Assembly (NCBI GenBank): GCA_943704415.1
Contig: CALSCO010001067.1
Span: forward strand, 1 to 24,736
From: Parvularia atlantis
Lineage: Eukaryota > Opisthokonta > Rotosphaerida
DNA length: 24,736 nucleotides
Direction: 5' to 3'
Of this stretch, positions 10,770-18,999 are shown one piece after another. The translations under genes and the position numbers were made by a program. Position 1 is the stretch's first letter, and the number at the start of each line of letters is the position of its first letter. Below the pieces are notes generated by a model. That model was not told where the DNA came from. It saw only the letters and a list, made by a program, of their open reading frames with translations, and ran no database searches.

Positions 10770-12882
10770 TCATTGCACAGTGCATGTGGCGTCTGCGTGC
10801 GCAGCGGAAATGAGCAAGGCCACATGCGCGCAAGCGGCGGGCGCGCACAGCTCGTCGTCTGCGCCGCCGATGCGTCCGGCCCGAGCGACGCCGGCGCGGC
10901 ATCGGGTGCGTCGGCGTACTTGGCGGAGTCGGTGGTGCGCGTGCGCAGGCCGTCGTGCTGGGCCTGCAGCCGCTCGGCCTCGTCCAGGTAGACGCCGCAC
11001 AGCGTGCGCAGCTTGCCGCGCTCGCGCTCGTCGGTGGCCCCTGGGGCAGGCACACATCAGCCGAGCACGCATCAGCCGAGCACGCATAAGCCGAGCACGC
11101 GTGCGCGTACTGCGCCGCACCGCGCAGCGCGCTCAGAAAGTGCCCCGCCGAGCGCCGGTACAGCTGCACCGCGTCGGTCATCCGGCCCTCGGCCGCGGCG
11201 CGCTTGGCACGCTCGACCAACTTCATTGCGACCGTGCGCTCGTCGTCGTTCGGGTTGCTGCGGCACGCGCGGCTCAGGCCACACGGCGCGCAGCAAGGCC
11301 CGTGGCTGCATACCTGGCCGACACCGTGCGCTGCACCGCGCCCTTGCGCACCAGCGTCGAGCGGCTCGACGTGCGCACGGCGCGCGGTCGCGCCTCGGCC
11401 GGCACGAGCTGCGCCAGCGTCTCGGCGCGCTGGACGTACTCGGTGCACTTGGCCTGGAGCCGGCTGGCCTTGGTCGCGTCGGGCTCGTCTGCGGTCGCGT
11501 CAGGCGCCGACACAGCTGCGCGCCGCACGCAACATCGCGCCGCCGCCAGCAGCAACTCGCAGCCCTCGCGGTACAGTCTCACGGCGTCGCCCGGCGCGCC
11601 AGCGTTGTCCGCACGCACGGCCTCCTGCAGCACCTGGCGCGCGCGGTCGAGGGTATCCGGGCCGACTGTCGAGCCCTCAGCGCCCCCCTGCCCGCGCCAG
11701 CACAGCCACGCACCCGGGTAGCTGTCCAGGTCGATGTAGGTGCACGTGAAAAAGTCCTCAAAGCCGATGCGCAGGGCTGGGTCGCGCGTGAGCAGGAGTG
11801 TGACGAGCGTGCGCGCGTCCGCCGAGACGTGGGCAAACTGCAGCGACGTCGGCAGGGGCTGCGCCGCGTGCGCTGAGCACGTGGAGGCCCCGTCGCGGCA
11901 GCTCGCACCACAGGCTCGTCGCTCGCGAGCTTCAGCAGCAGCTCGTCCATCGTGCGCGAGACAAACGGCGGCGCGCCAAAGAGCATCTCTGCGCCGCGGT
12001 CTCAGCACCAAACCTGCACGGCAGGCCGCGCGCACCATAGAAGATGACGCCAAGCGACCACAGGTCGACCTTGGCGTCGTACGCGGCGTTGCAGAGGATC
12101 TCGGGCGCCATGTACAGCGGCGTGCCAAGGCGCGTGGTCAGCGTACCCGAGTTGTTGCGCTGCGCAAAGCCAAAGTCGGCGATCTTGACCTGTGCGCGCG
12201 CGAGCGCGTCTCAAGGCACAACACGTGCGGAGTGCGGCCGCGGCGCACGTAGGACAGGCTGTCGGGGTGCACGAGGAGGATGTTGGCCGGCTTGAGGTCG
12301 CGGTGCACGAGGCTGTGCTCGTACAGAAACTGGAGCCCGCTGATGCGAGGCGAGGCGTCAGAGCAGCGGCCAGGCGGCGCACATGCGCACGTACGCACCA
12401 GGCCAGTTGCCGCATGCAGTCCTGTGCCACGCCCTCTGGCAGCGGCTGCGCGTGCGCGCGTGGGTGAGCTTGGCACGACGAGGGGCTGATTGATGCACGC
12501 ACGCCGTGCCGCCGCAGGAAGCCCGCGAGGTCGCCGCCCGCGCAGTACTCCATGATCACGAAGACGTAGTGGTCGTTCCACTGGTGGTCCCATAGCGTCA
12601 CGACGTGCGGGTGCTGCAGCCGCTTGAGCAGCGCGATCTCCGACACGAGCGTCTCAGCCGCGGCGCGGCTCAGCGTCTGGCGGCGGAAGCGCTTGACGGC
12701 GACAGTCTGGCGCGTGCGCTGCGACGTGCGGCGCGTCAGGCGTGCAACGCGGAGGCGGCACCGCACCTCGTTCACCCCGCGGAAGACCTCGGCGAACGCG
12801 CCGCGCCCGACGAGGCCCGCGAGCGCAAACCCTGACGGTGCCGCCGTCTTTTTGTGCGCCACCACGGCCGTGCTTTCACAAC
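10770..12882 (-). CDS. ULK3-like serine/threonine kinase with two MIT domains
   Basis: Exons (minus): 5' end about 12882 to 12767, then 12706-12503, 12445-12399, 12339-12249, 12189-12036, 11988-11909, 11858-11314, 11257-11121, 11040-10849, 10792-10770. Kinase motifs: Gly loop GRGAFAEVF, VAVKRF lysine, MEYCAGGDL, catalytic HRDLKPAN, DFGFAQ, GTPLYMAPE, VDLWSLGVI. Two MIT three-helix units follow (LDRARQVLQEAV... and ERTVAMKLVERAK...), the ULK3 arrangement, where MIT binds ESCRT-III tails. Related kinases act in autophagy and abscission. Unlike human ULK3 as I recall it (LDLKPQN), HRD is intact. The first coding exon has no in-frame ATG: the frame is open only back to a TGA at 12914-12916. One possible start is ATG 12917 with an intron ending before TAAPSGF at about 12858, giving MRC-TAAPSGF. 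A non-ATG start is the alternative. The terminal exon is short and predicted from phase only. Confidence 0.88.
11055..11099. repeat. Triplicated 15-nt unit in a kinase-gene intron
   Basis: Three head-to-tail copies of a 15-nt unit (11055-11069, 11070-11084, 11085-11099), the third differing at one base. They lie inside the 80-nt intron 11041-11120, one of the longest in the window. On the minus strand each unit carries CTGAT or CTTAT, so the likely branch site is repeated three times. Confidence 0.9.
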
Positions 12883-12894
12883 AAAAGTGGCTGC

Positions 12895-13862
12895 TCAGTG
12901 GCGCCAACGCATCTCATGCCCGTCGGCGGTGTGCGGCTCTGCGGCGTTGCGGCGGCGGGGTTGGTGGTGAAGCGTGAGCACGCGCGCAAGGTGGACCGAC
13001 GCACCGAGGAACCCGCGGAAGACGACGCCGTGCGGCAGGTGCAGCGAGCCGGGTCCCGCTGCCTCGGCCGCAAACACCCAGCGTACGCCGTAGCCGTCGG
13101 CGTGGCGCGCCTCGAACGTGGCGAGGCCGTGCGGCAGCTGGTGCACGTTGAGCCAGACGGCGTGGCCGAGGATGCGACGCAGGACTGCGTTCGCGTGTTC
13201 GTTCTTGGCCGCCTCCGACCCTGCCCGCCACGGTCAGCCGCGCAAACGGCCGGACCGGACGCACCCGTGCAGACGCCCCACCACGACGCGGTCTCGTCGC
13301 GGTGCGCGTGTTTTGCCAGGGCGCGCGCGCCGACGGTCAGCTGCGACGGCTTGGCGCGCCTCGCGACGGGCGCGTCGTCCGCGTGCAGCGCGTTGAAGGC
13401 GCACACGCACTCGTCCAGTGCCGGCGGCAGGATGTCCTGGCTGCCCTCGGTGCAGCGCAGCCCGAGCAGCGTGAGCAAGTCGCGGGCACTGAGCTCGGCC
13501 AGGAATGCGCGCAGGTCCTCGGGCGTCGGCTCGGCGAGCAGGCGCGCGACCTGAACCGCGCGGTTTCAGACGTCGCACGCAGCCCGCAACGTGCGTGCCC
13601 GCACCCGGCCTGCGAGCTCCGCGCGGCGCTGCGGCTGCGTCTCACGCTCGCGCAGCAGCAGGAAGGGCGCGGGTGGGTGTGGGCAACCGTTGGCCGCGCG
13701 CCATCGCTCGATCTGCGCGCCGAGGTACCTTGCGAGCGGCCGCGAGGGCACACCGAGCGCGAGCAAGTCCATCCCGGCCAGGACGGGCCCGGCCGCGTCC
13801 GCCACAAAGGCCGCCCGCAGCTCGTCCGTCCACAGTGGCCCGCCCGCCGGCAGCAGTTGCAT
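12895..13862 (-). CDS. Unrecognised 267-aa protein
   Basis: Spliced model of 267 aa, exons 13862-13605, 13550-13265, 13220-13005, 12938-12895, stop TGA at 12897-12895. I cannot assign a function. The sequence looks like a soluble globular protein: no signal peptide, no membrane segment, many Trp, His and Leu. Conserved-looking blocks are DELRAAFVADAAGPVLAGMD near the start, ASWWGVCTG then SEAAKNEHANAVLRRIL, AVWLNVHQLPHG, FEARHADGYGVRW and the C-terminal FRGFLEP...DGHEMRWRH. I recall similar uncharacterised proteins in bacteria and fungi, without being able to check. Splicing the last intron (13004-12939) restores FRGFLEPHTADGH, which supports the model. It is head-to-head with the zinc peptidase gene with 12 bp between starts. 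Its stop abuts or overlaps the start of the kinase gene. Confidence 0.8.
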
Positions 13863-13874
13863 CACTCTCAGCCA

Positions 13875-14978
13875 GTGACAAAGTTGGCGCGCTGGTGGCA
13901 GCTGTCGCGCGGCGAGTGGCAGCCGCTGGGACGCGGCGCGCTGCTGCACCCGCAGGCGGCGCCGTTGGTCGCGGCGGTGGATCTCGTCACGGAGCCCGCG
14001 CGCACGGCCGTCCTGCGGCTGCACGTGGACGATCTGCTCGATGTGCGCGCGGCCGGCCCAGCGACAGTGCACGTCTGGACGCGCGCGTGCCTGCTGGCGG
14101 CCGACTGCGCCGTGCTGCCGGACCCGGGCGCCCGCGCGGCGCTGCTGGCGCTGCTGGACGGGCTGCTGGGCCGGCGGGCGCGCAGCATGCGCGAGCTGGT
14201 CGACGAGCTGGCCGAACGCGTGCGAGCGCGCCTCGGCGTAGAGGTGGCCGTGCAGGCGCGGCTGCCGGTGACGACGACGCACGGGGCGATCGAGGCGGCG
14301 GGCGACGTCGACGACTGGTCGGCGGTACTGCTGCAGCTGTGCTGGATCGACGAGGACCTGGGCGCGGTGTACCCGGCGGCGCTGTGGACGTGCGCGGGCG
14401 TGCGCGCGATCGCCTTTGCCGAGGGCCTGTTGTTTGCAGGCCAGCGGCGCAAGGCCGTGCCGGACCTGGAGCACTCGACGCTGTACATCGACGCGCGCGT
14501 GCGTGCCTCCCCCCTTAGTGCGATAGCGCAGGCCGCGGTTGACACGGTGCTGCAGGCGGGCGCGGCAGACTACGCCTACGCGCGCCGCGTGCTGCACCAC
14601 GAGCTGTTCCACTTTGTCGAGTACGCGTGCGGACGGCAGCTCGGCCACGGCTGGGTGGACGACACGACCTGGTGCGCGCTCAACCCGCTCGGCGCGGCCG
14701 CGTACCGGCACCGCACGGGCGCCGAGGCGCAGCACGAGACGGTCGAGGAGCGCGCGGCGGGCGCAACCGCGGGCTTTGTCAACTCGTACTGCGCGTCCGC
14801 GCCCGAGGAAGACCGCGCGGAGCTGTTTGGCGTGCTGGTGAGCGACCCGGGGCGGCTGCGCGCGCTCGTGCAGCACGACGCGGTGCTGGCGGCCAAGCTG
14901 CGGCACCTGACACAGTTTCTCGGCCGCGTGCTCGGGTCGCGCGGCCTGAGTGAGCTCTGGGATCGTCTTGTACAATGA
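13875..14978 (+). CDS. Intronless putative zinc metallopeptidase (HExxH), bacterial type
   Basis: An uninterrupted frame of about 367 aa. The motif HHELFHFVEY (gene position about 14596-14625) is an HExxH gluzincin-like zinc site. Around it are ISTLYID-like EHSTLYIDARV, DDTTWCALNP, a glycine-bearing AGFVNSYCASAPEEDRAELFG (downstream Glu-rich segment able to give the third ligand) and an N-terminal WWQLSRGEW. This order matches bacterial 'putative zinc-binding metallo-peptidase' proteins I know. No signal peptide is seen. The frame has no ATG before an internal Met near 14187, which would remove a third of the protein. GTG at 13875 fits the N-terminus; a start codon split by an intron (A from about 13833, TG at 13876) is the alternative. 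Lack of introns beside genes with up to 11 suggests a late arrival, perhaps from bacteria (inference). Confidence 0.82.
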   Translation: MTKLARWWQLSRGEWQPLGRGALLHPQAAPLVAAVDLVTEPARTAVLRLHVDDLLDVRAAGPATVHVWTRACLLAADCAVLPDPGARAALLALLDGLLGRRARSMRELVDELAERVRARLGVEVAVQARLPVTTTHGAIEAAGDVDDWSAVLLQLCWIDEDLGAVYPAALWTCAGVRAIAFAEGLLFAGQRRKAVPDLEHSTLYIDARVRASPLSAIAQAAVDTVLQAGAADYAYARRVLHHELFHFVEYACGRQLGHGWVDDTTWCALNPLGAAAYRHRTGAEAQHETVEERAAGATAGFVNSYCASAPEEDRAELFGVLVSDPGRLRALVQHDAVLAAKLRHLTQFLGRVLGSRGLSELWDRLVQ

Positions 14979-15030
14979 ACAGGGTCGCGGCGTGCTCGGT
15001 CGGCCGGCAACAGGCACGCGCGCCGCTCGA

Positions 15031-15333
15031 TCAGTTGTGCCGGAAGATCTTGAGCCCCATCCAGTTGCACGAGACGGCGTAGACGGTCGCGATGAGCGTG
15101 CTCGGGAGGAGGATGCAGTAGTAGCTGTCGTCGCGCACCCAGTCGAGCAGCTTGCGCGGCCATCGTCAGCACGGGCAAGGGCGCAGCCGCGGCAATGCGC
15201 GCGGCGCGCCCACCTCGTTGCCCGTCTCCGGCATGAACTTGCTCACGACCAGCGCGTACAGCGACACAACAAAGACCGCGTACGTCAGCGCCAGCAGCGC
15301 GTATCCGTACGCGGGCGTCGCATCCAAAGCCAT
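15031..15333 (-). CDS. PIGY: PIG-Y, subunit of GPI-N-acetylglucosaminyltransferase
   Basis: 79 aa from two exons, 15333-15214 and 15150-15031, joined by a 63-nt intron with a GCAAG acceptor. Two membrane segments: YALLALTYAVFVVSLYALVV (about 9-30) and SYYCILLPSTLIATVYAVSC (about 48-67). The C-terminus CNWMGLKIFRHN matches the diagnostic WMGxKxFRHN end of PIG-Y. In the ER membrane PIG-Y is a small regulatory subunit of the complex that transfers GlcNAc to phosphatidylinositol, the first step of GPI-anchor synthesis. The length is normal for the family. The start codon is only 19 bp from that of the divergent aldo-keto reductase gene. Confidence 0.9.
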
Positions 15334-15352
15334 GGGCATAATTCGACGATTG

Positions 15353-16971
15353 ATGCCACAGCTCGACCAATACCGCCTGCTCGGCCGCAGCGGCGTGCGC
15401 GTGAGCCCGCTGTGCCTGGGCACGATGACGTTCGGCGAGGCACACGTGCGTGCGTGCTCCGGCCCGCGCACCACGGGGCTGATCGATGCCCGCGCAGGGC
15501 TTTGGCGCAAACGTGCGATCCGCGCCCGCGCGTGCCTGCGCGCCGATGCTCAGCGCGCGGCCGCAGTACGACGAGAGCAAGAAGGTGTTTGACGCTTACG
15601 TCGAGCGCGGCGGCAACTTCATCGACACCGGTGCCAGCGCTGCCGCAGCGCTACTGCGGCCGCCCTCACGCGGCGCTGTGCCCACCAGCCAACATCTACA
15701 GCAACGGCGACAGCGAGCGCTTCCTCGGCCAGATGGTCGGCCAGCACCGCAGCGGCCTCGTGCTGGCCACCAAGTACTCGCACAGCTTTGGTGTGCTGGG
15801 CCGGCCAGCCCCGAGGCGCGCTGACGGCGGCCCGGCCCCGGATGCGCCAGAGGTCATGAGCCCGCCGGCCGACGGCCGCCGCCGCAACCCCAACTCGGCC
15901 GGCAACAGCCGCAAGTGCCTTGTCGAGAGCCTGGATGATTCACTCAAGCGGATGGGGCTGGTGCGTACGCGCGCGCGGACTGGACGGTGTGCGCGGCCGA
16001 CCCCAAAGCAGGGCCACATCGACCTGATGTACGTGCACATGTGGGAGTACCGCACGCCCGTGCACGAGGTCCTGCGCGCGCTGGACGACACCGTGCGCGC
16101 GGGCAAGGTCACTTACCTCGGCCTGAGCGACACGCCCGCGTACGTCGTGAGCCGCGCGCAGACGATGGCCGAGCTGCGCGGCTGGAGGTGCGCGTGCGCA
16201 CGCGTGCGCGGCGGCGCCCTCGCTGCTGAGCGCCTGGCGGCCGCAGCCAGTTTATCGCGATCCAGTCGCTCTACAACATCCTCGAACGCTCGCTTGAGGT
16301 GCGTCGCGCACGTCCACGCGCACGCGCGTGCCGACCGCCGCCGCACACAGGGCGAGCTGGGCCTCGCGGCGGACGAGCTGGGCCTCGGTACGCGCACGCT
16401 CATGTACACGCCCGCGTGACGCGATCGGCGTGCAGGCACGGTGCCGTGGGGCATCCTCGCCGACGGTGCGCTCAGCGGCAAGTACCGCCGCGCGACGGGC
16501 GCGATGCCGACAGAGGACGCGGCGCGCGCGGGCGCGGCCGGCCGCTGGCTCAAGAGCGACCGCAACTGGGACATCATCGAGACCGTGGCGGCCGTGGCGG
16601 CGGAGCAGAAGCGGTCGTCGGCGCAGGTCGCGATCAACTGGCAGCTGGCGCAGGGCATCACGTCGCCCATCATTGGCGCGCGCACGGTGCAGCAGCTTGA
16701 GAGCAACCTGGGCGCGCTGGACTTTGACCTGACGCGCGAGCAGCTGGCGACGATCAACCGGGTGCGTGTGCGCGCGGGCGGTGCACTCGTGCTGTGCTGA
16801 TTCGTCGGATGCAAGGTCTCGCGCCCGACCCACGCCTTCCCCGTCAGCTCGCTCAGCGTGGTCGAGAAGGGCCCGCTGATGACCGCGGGCACGCGCATCC
16901 CACCCACGGGCCGGTCGCAGCTGTTCAACGCCGAGCTGACGTCGTCGGGCCGCGTGCCCTCGCGCCTGTGA
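15353..16971 (+). CDS. Aldo-keto reductase
   Basis: Spliced model of 376 aa in ten exons: 15353-15445, 15498-15512, 15567-15630, 15689-15790, 15851-15960, 16012-16187, 16247-16298, 16351-16387, 16436-16761, 16816-16971. NADPH-dependent oxidoreductase of the (beta/alpha)8-barrel AKR family, closest to the group typified by bacterial 'general stress' and YajO/YghZ-like enzymes. Motifs: LGRSGVRVSPLCLGTMTFGE, FIDTANIYSNGDSE (catalytic Asp and Tyr), VLATKYSHSF (catalytic Lys), HIDLMYVHMW (catalytic His), TVPWGILADGALSGKY and the cofactor-binding SPIIGARTVQQLESNL. Exon 2 is a 15-nt microexon coding GFGAN, confirmed because it restores GEAHGFGANYDES. A C-terminal extension (about 325-376) goes beyond the barrel. 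The substrate is unknown. Confidence 0.92.
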
Positions 16972-17011
16972 CGGGTCTCGCTCTCTTTTTTTCCTTGTTC
17001 TGCGCGTGCCG

Positions 17012-17021
17012 CACACACACA

Positions 17022-17068
<47 letters not shown>
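17012..17068. repeat. (CA)n microsatellite
   Basis: About 28 CA units with one T interruption near 17028, between the convergent stops of the aldo-keto reductase (16971) and the 146-aa gene (17077). Its end lies 9 bp from the minus-strand stop codon, so it is in the 3' UTR of that gene as a GU tract. Confidence 0.95.
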
Positions 17069-17070
<2 letters not shown>

Positions 17071-17076
17071 GCGCGC

Positions 17077-17517
17077 TCAGCGGAAAAAGTCCACCCACTT
17101 GACCGTGAGGCTCGGCGGGTTGCCCTGGAACAGCAGCTGCGGCACGGTCACCTCGAAGACCTGGTGCGCGCCGTCGGCCGCGGGCGCGCGCGTGAGCACG
17201 GGCCACTCGGCGTCGTGGCGGTCGAGCACGCGTTCGGCGCCGCCGGCGCCTTGTCGCGCGGCCGCGTGCTGCGCGTGGTCCCCGTGCGACTGCACGCCCG
17301 TGGTGATCTCGACCGCGCCGGCCGCGAGCTGCAGCTGCTCCAGGCCCTTAAGCGTCAGGCGCACGCGCACGACGGGCGGCCACGCCTCGCCGTGCGCGCG
17401 CACGACCTCGGCGCTGCCGATGCCCGTCGCGCTCTGCAGCTCGACCGTGGTCGCGTCGGCGCCGGCGCTGGTGACGTGCGCACCGCCCTCGCGCGCCGTC
17501 ACGGTGAGCGCGGCCAT
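17077..17517 (-). CDS. Intronless hypothetical protein, 146 aa
   Basis: One uninterrupted frame from ATG at 17517 (MAALTVTAREGG) to TGA at 17079-17077. The predicted protein alternates hydrophobic and charged residues as in a small beta-sandwich: VVRVRLTLKGLEQLQLAAG, VEITTGVQSHG, HQVFEVTVPQLLFQGNPPSL and the C-terminal TVKWVDFFR. No signal peptide or membrane segment. I do not recognise a named domain; I recall bacterial hypothetical proteins with a similar NPxSLxxxWIDFYR ending, unverified. It is divergent from the GT14 gene with 29 bp between start codons. An A/T-richer patch (TTTTCACGAATTGA, 17522-17535) in that gap may serve both. Confidence 0.75.
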   Translation of the reverse strand: MAALTVTAREGGAHVTSAGADATTVELQSATGIGSAEVVRAHGEAWPPVVRVRLTLKGLEQLQLAAGAVEITTGVQSHGDHAQHAAARQGAGGAERVLDRHDAEWPVLTRAPAADGAHQVFEVTVPQLLFQGNPPSLTVKWVDFFR

Positions 17518-17546
17518 TACGTTTTCACGAATTGACTGACCGGCAG

Positions 17547-18977
17547 ATGGGCAAGTCATCGTCCTCGGGCCCGCGCCGGCCACGCGTGCCGCGGCGGCGC
17601 ACGGCGACGCTGGGGATAGCCGCCGTGGTCGTCGTGCTGTTCACGGTCGTCGGCGTGGGCGTGCTCACGCGCGCGCGCGCCCCGGCCGACGGCGCAGCGA
17701 CCGTGTTTGCGCAGCAGCGTGACGCGCTCTGCGGCGTGCTGCGAGACTGGGCCCTGCTCGGGCCCGACTCGACCGCGCTCGGGTGCGCGCCCGCCGCCGC
17801 GGGCAACCGCACGGGCGCCAGCGGCAGCGGCGAGGCCGTGTTCAGCGAGCTCAGCCTGTCGAGCGGACAGGAGGGCGACCACGCGACCGACGACGCCGGC
17901 GCCGGCGCTGCCTCCGAGGCGCCGCGGCCGCCGCTGGACGTGCCGACGAGCCGGCGCATCGCGTACGGGATCATGATGCACCGGCTCGACACGCTCGACA
18001 TGGCCCTCATGCTCCTGCGCACGCTCTACCGGCCGTACCACTGGCTCGTTGTGCACTTTGACCGGGACGTGTCGTCGGACGTGGTCGGGATGTTTGCGCG
18101 CCTGGTCCAGGCCGAGCTGCCGGCTGTGACGACGCACCGCAACGTCTTTGTGCTGCACCAGATCCACACGGGCTGGGGGACCTACTCGATCGTCGAGGTG
18201 CAGCTGCTGTGCATGCGCCGCGTGCGTTACTACGACTGGGCCTACTGGATCAACATCTCGGCCGACATGTACCCGCTCGTCGCGAGCGAGCACATCGAGC
18301 AGGTGCTCGAGCACAACGCCCCGGCCTCGTTTATCCACTTGTACGGTGCGCGCGCCCGCACATGCACACGCACGTGCGCGCTCGCTCACGAACGCGCACC
18401 AGGCAACTTTCCACACGTGCCTGCGTACAACTACCGCGTCTACCTCGCCGGCGGGCGCTGCCGGCGTGGCGACAAAAAGTGCGCGACGCTCCTCGGCACG
18501 CCGGGCGGCACCGTCGTCGGCTTTGGCTCGCAGTGGGTGGCGCTGCACCGCACCTTTGCCGACTACGTCCTGGACGAGGAGCGATCGCGCGCCAAGGAGT
18601 GGGCGGTTTTCTTCCAGTACTACGTCGTGCCGGACGAGTCGTACTTCCAGACGATGGCCAACCAGGACACGCGGCCGCGCGACCTCGTCGTGCGTAACCA
18701 CAACCTGGTCTACATCAAGTGGAACGCGGACAGGTATGCGCTGCGTGCGCGTAAGCGCGCGTGTGCTGAGTGCGCGCGCCCCAGGTGCGTCAATCCGACC
18801 GACGGCGACCACCCGTGCTACCTCGACGCGTCCGAGCTGACCCACATCGACACGGGCGTCAACTCGACCAGCCCGCGGCTGTTTGCGCGCAAGTTCTCGA
18901 GCATCCCGTGCTACCTGCCGCACGTCGTGGCCGAGTGCCGTGACTGGGATGCGCGCTTGCCAAGCTTCCGTTCGTAA
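17547..18977 (+). CDS. Core-2/I-branching (GT14, xylosyltransferase-like) glycosyltransferase
   Basis: Spliced model of 440 aa, exons 17547-18345, 18403-18733, 18785-18977, stop TAA. Type II membrane protein: basic cytosolic tail (PRRPRVPRRR), one anchor (about 26-45, GIAAVVVVLFTVVGVGVL), a Ser/Gly-rich stem, then the lumenal catalytic domain. GT14 motifs: RIAYGIMMHRLDTLDM, WLVVHFDRDVS, WINISADMYPL, GFGSQWVALHR and PDESYFQTMANQDTRPRDLVVRNH. These enzymes add GlcNAc or xylose in the Golgi; acceptor and donor cannot be told from sequence. Conserved Cys pairs near the end (CVNPTDGDHPC) suggest disulfides. The start at ATG 17547 is preferred since upstream in-frame codons lack ATG. With two introns it is less interrupted than most neighbours. 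Confidence 0.9.
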   Translation: MGKSSSSGPRRPRVPRRRTATLGIAAVVVVLFTVVGVGVLTRARAPADGAATVFAQQRDALCGVLRDWALLGPDSTALGCAPAAAGNRTGASGSGEAVFSELSLSSGQEGDHATDDAGAGAASEAPRPPLDVPTSRRIAYGIMMHRLDTLDMALMLLRTLYRPYHWLVVHFDRDVSSDVVGMFARLVQAELPAVTTHRNVFVLHQIHTGWGTYSIVEVQLLCMRRVRYYDWAYWINISADMYPLVASEHIEQVLEHNAPASFIHLYGARARTCTRTCALAHERAPGNFPHVPAYNYRVYLAGGRCRRGDKKCATLLGTPGGTVVGFGSQWVALHRTFADYVLDEERSRAKEWAVFFQYYVVPDESYFQTMANQDTRPRDLVVRNHNLVYIKWNADRYALRARKRACAECARPRCVNPTDGDHPCYLDASELTHIDTGVNSTSPRLFARKFSSIPCYLPHVVAECRDWDARLPSFRS

Positions 18978-18999
18978 ACATTTGTAGCACCAAATAGGT

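Noticed and set aside
11030-11110. CRISPR-like short repeats
   Set aside because: Only three directly adjacent 15-nt copies without spacers, inside a eukaryotic intron; this is a minisatellite.
12895-12917. Fusion of the 267-aa protein with the ULK3-like kinase into one protein
   Set aside because: The upstream frame ends in a natural-looking C-terminus (DGHEMRWRH, stop), so a fused product would need an extra splice that skips it; I see no in-phase donor for that.
13566-15017. 483-codon open frame on the minus strand across the zinc peptidase gene
   Set aside because: Only its far end, after the ATG at 13862, is real (first exon of the 267-aa gene). The rest is the antisense shadow of a GC3-rich coding frame, with Arg/Gln/His-rich composition and no motif.
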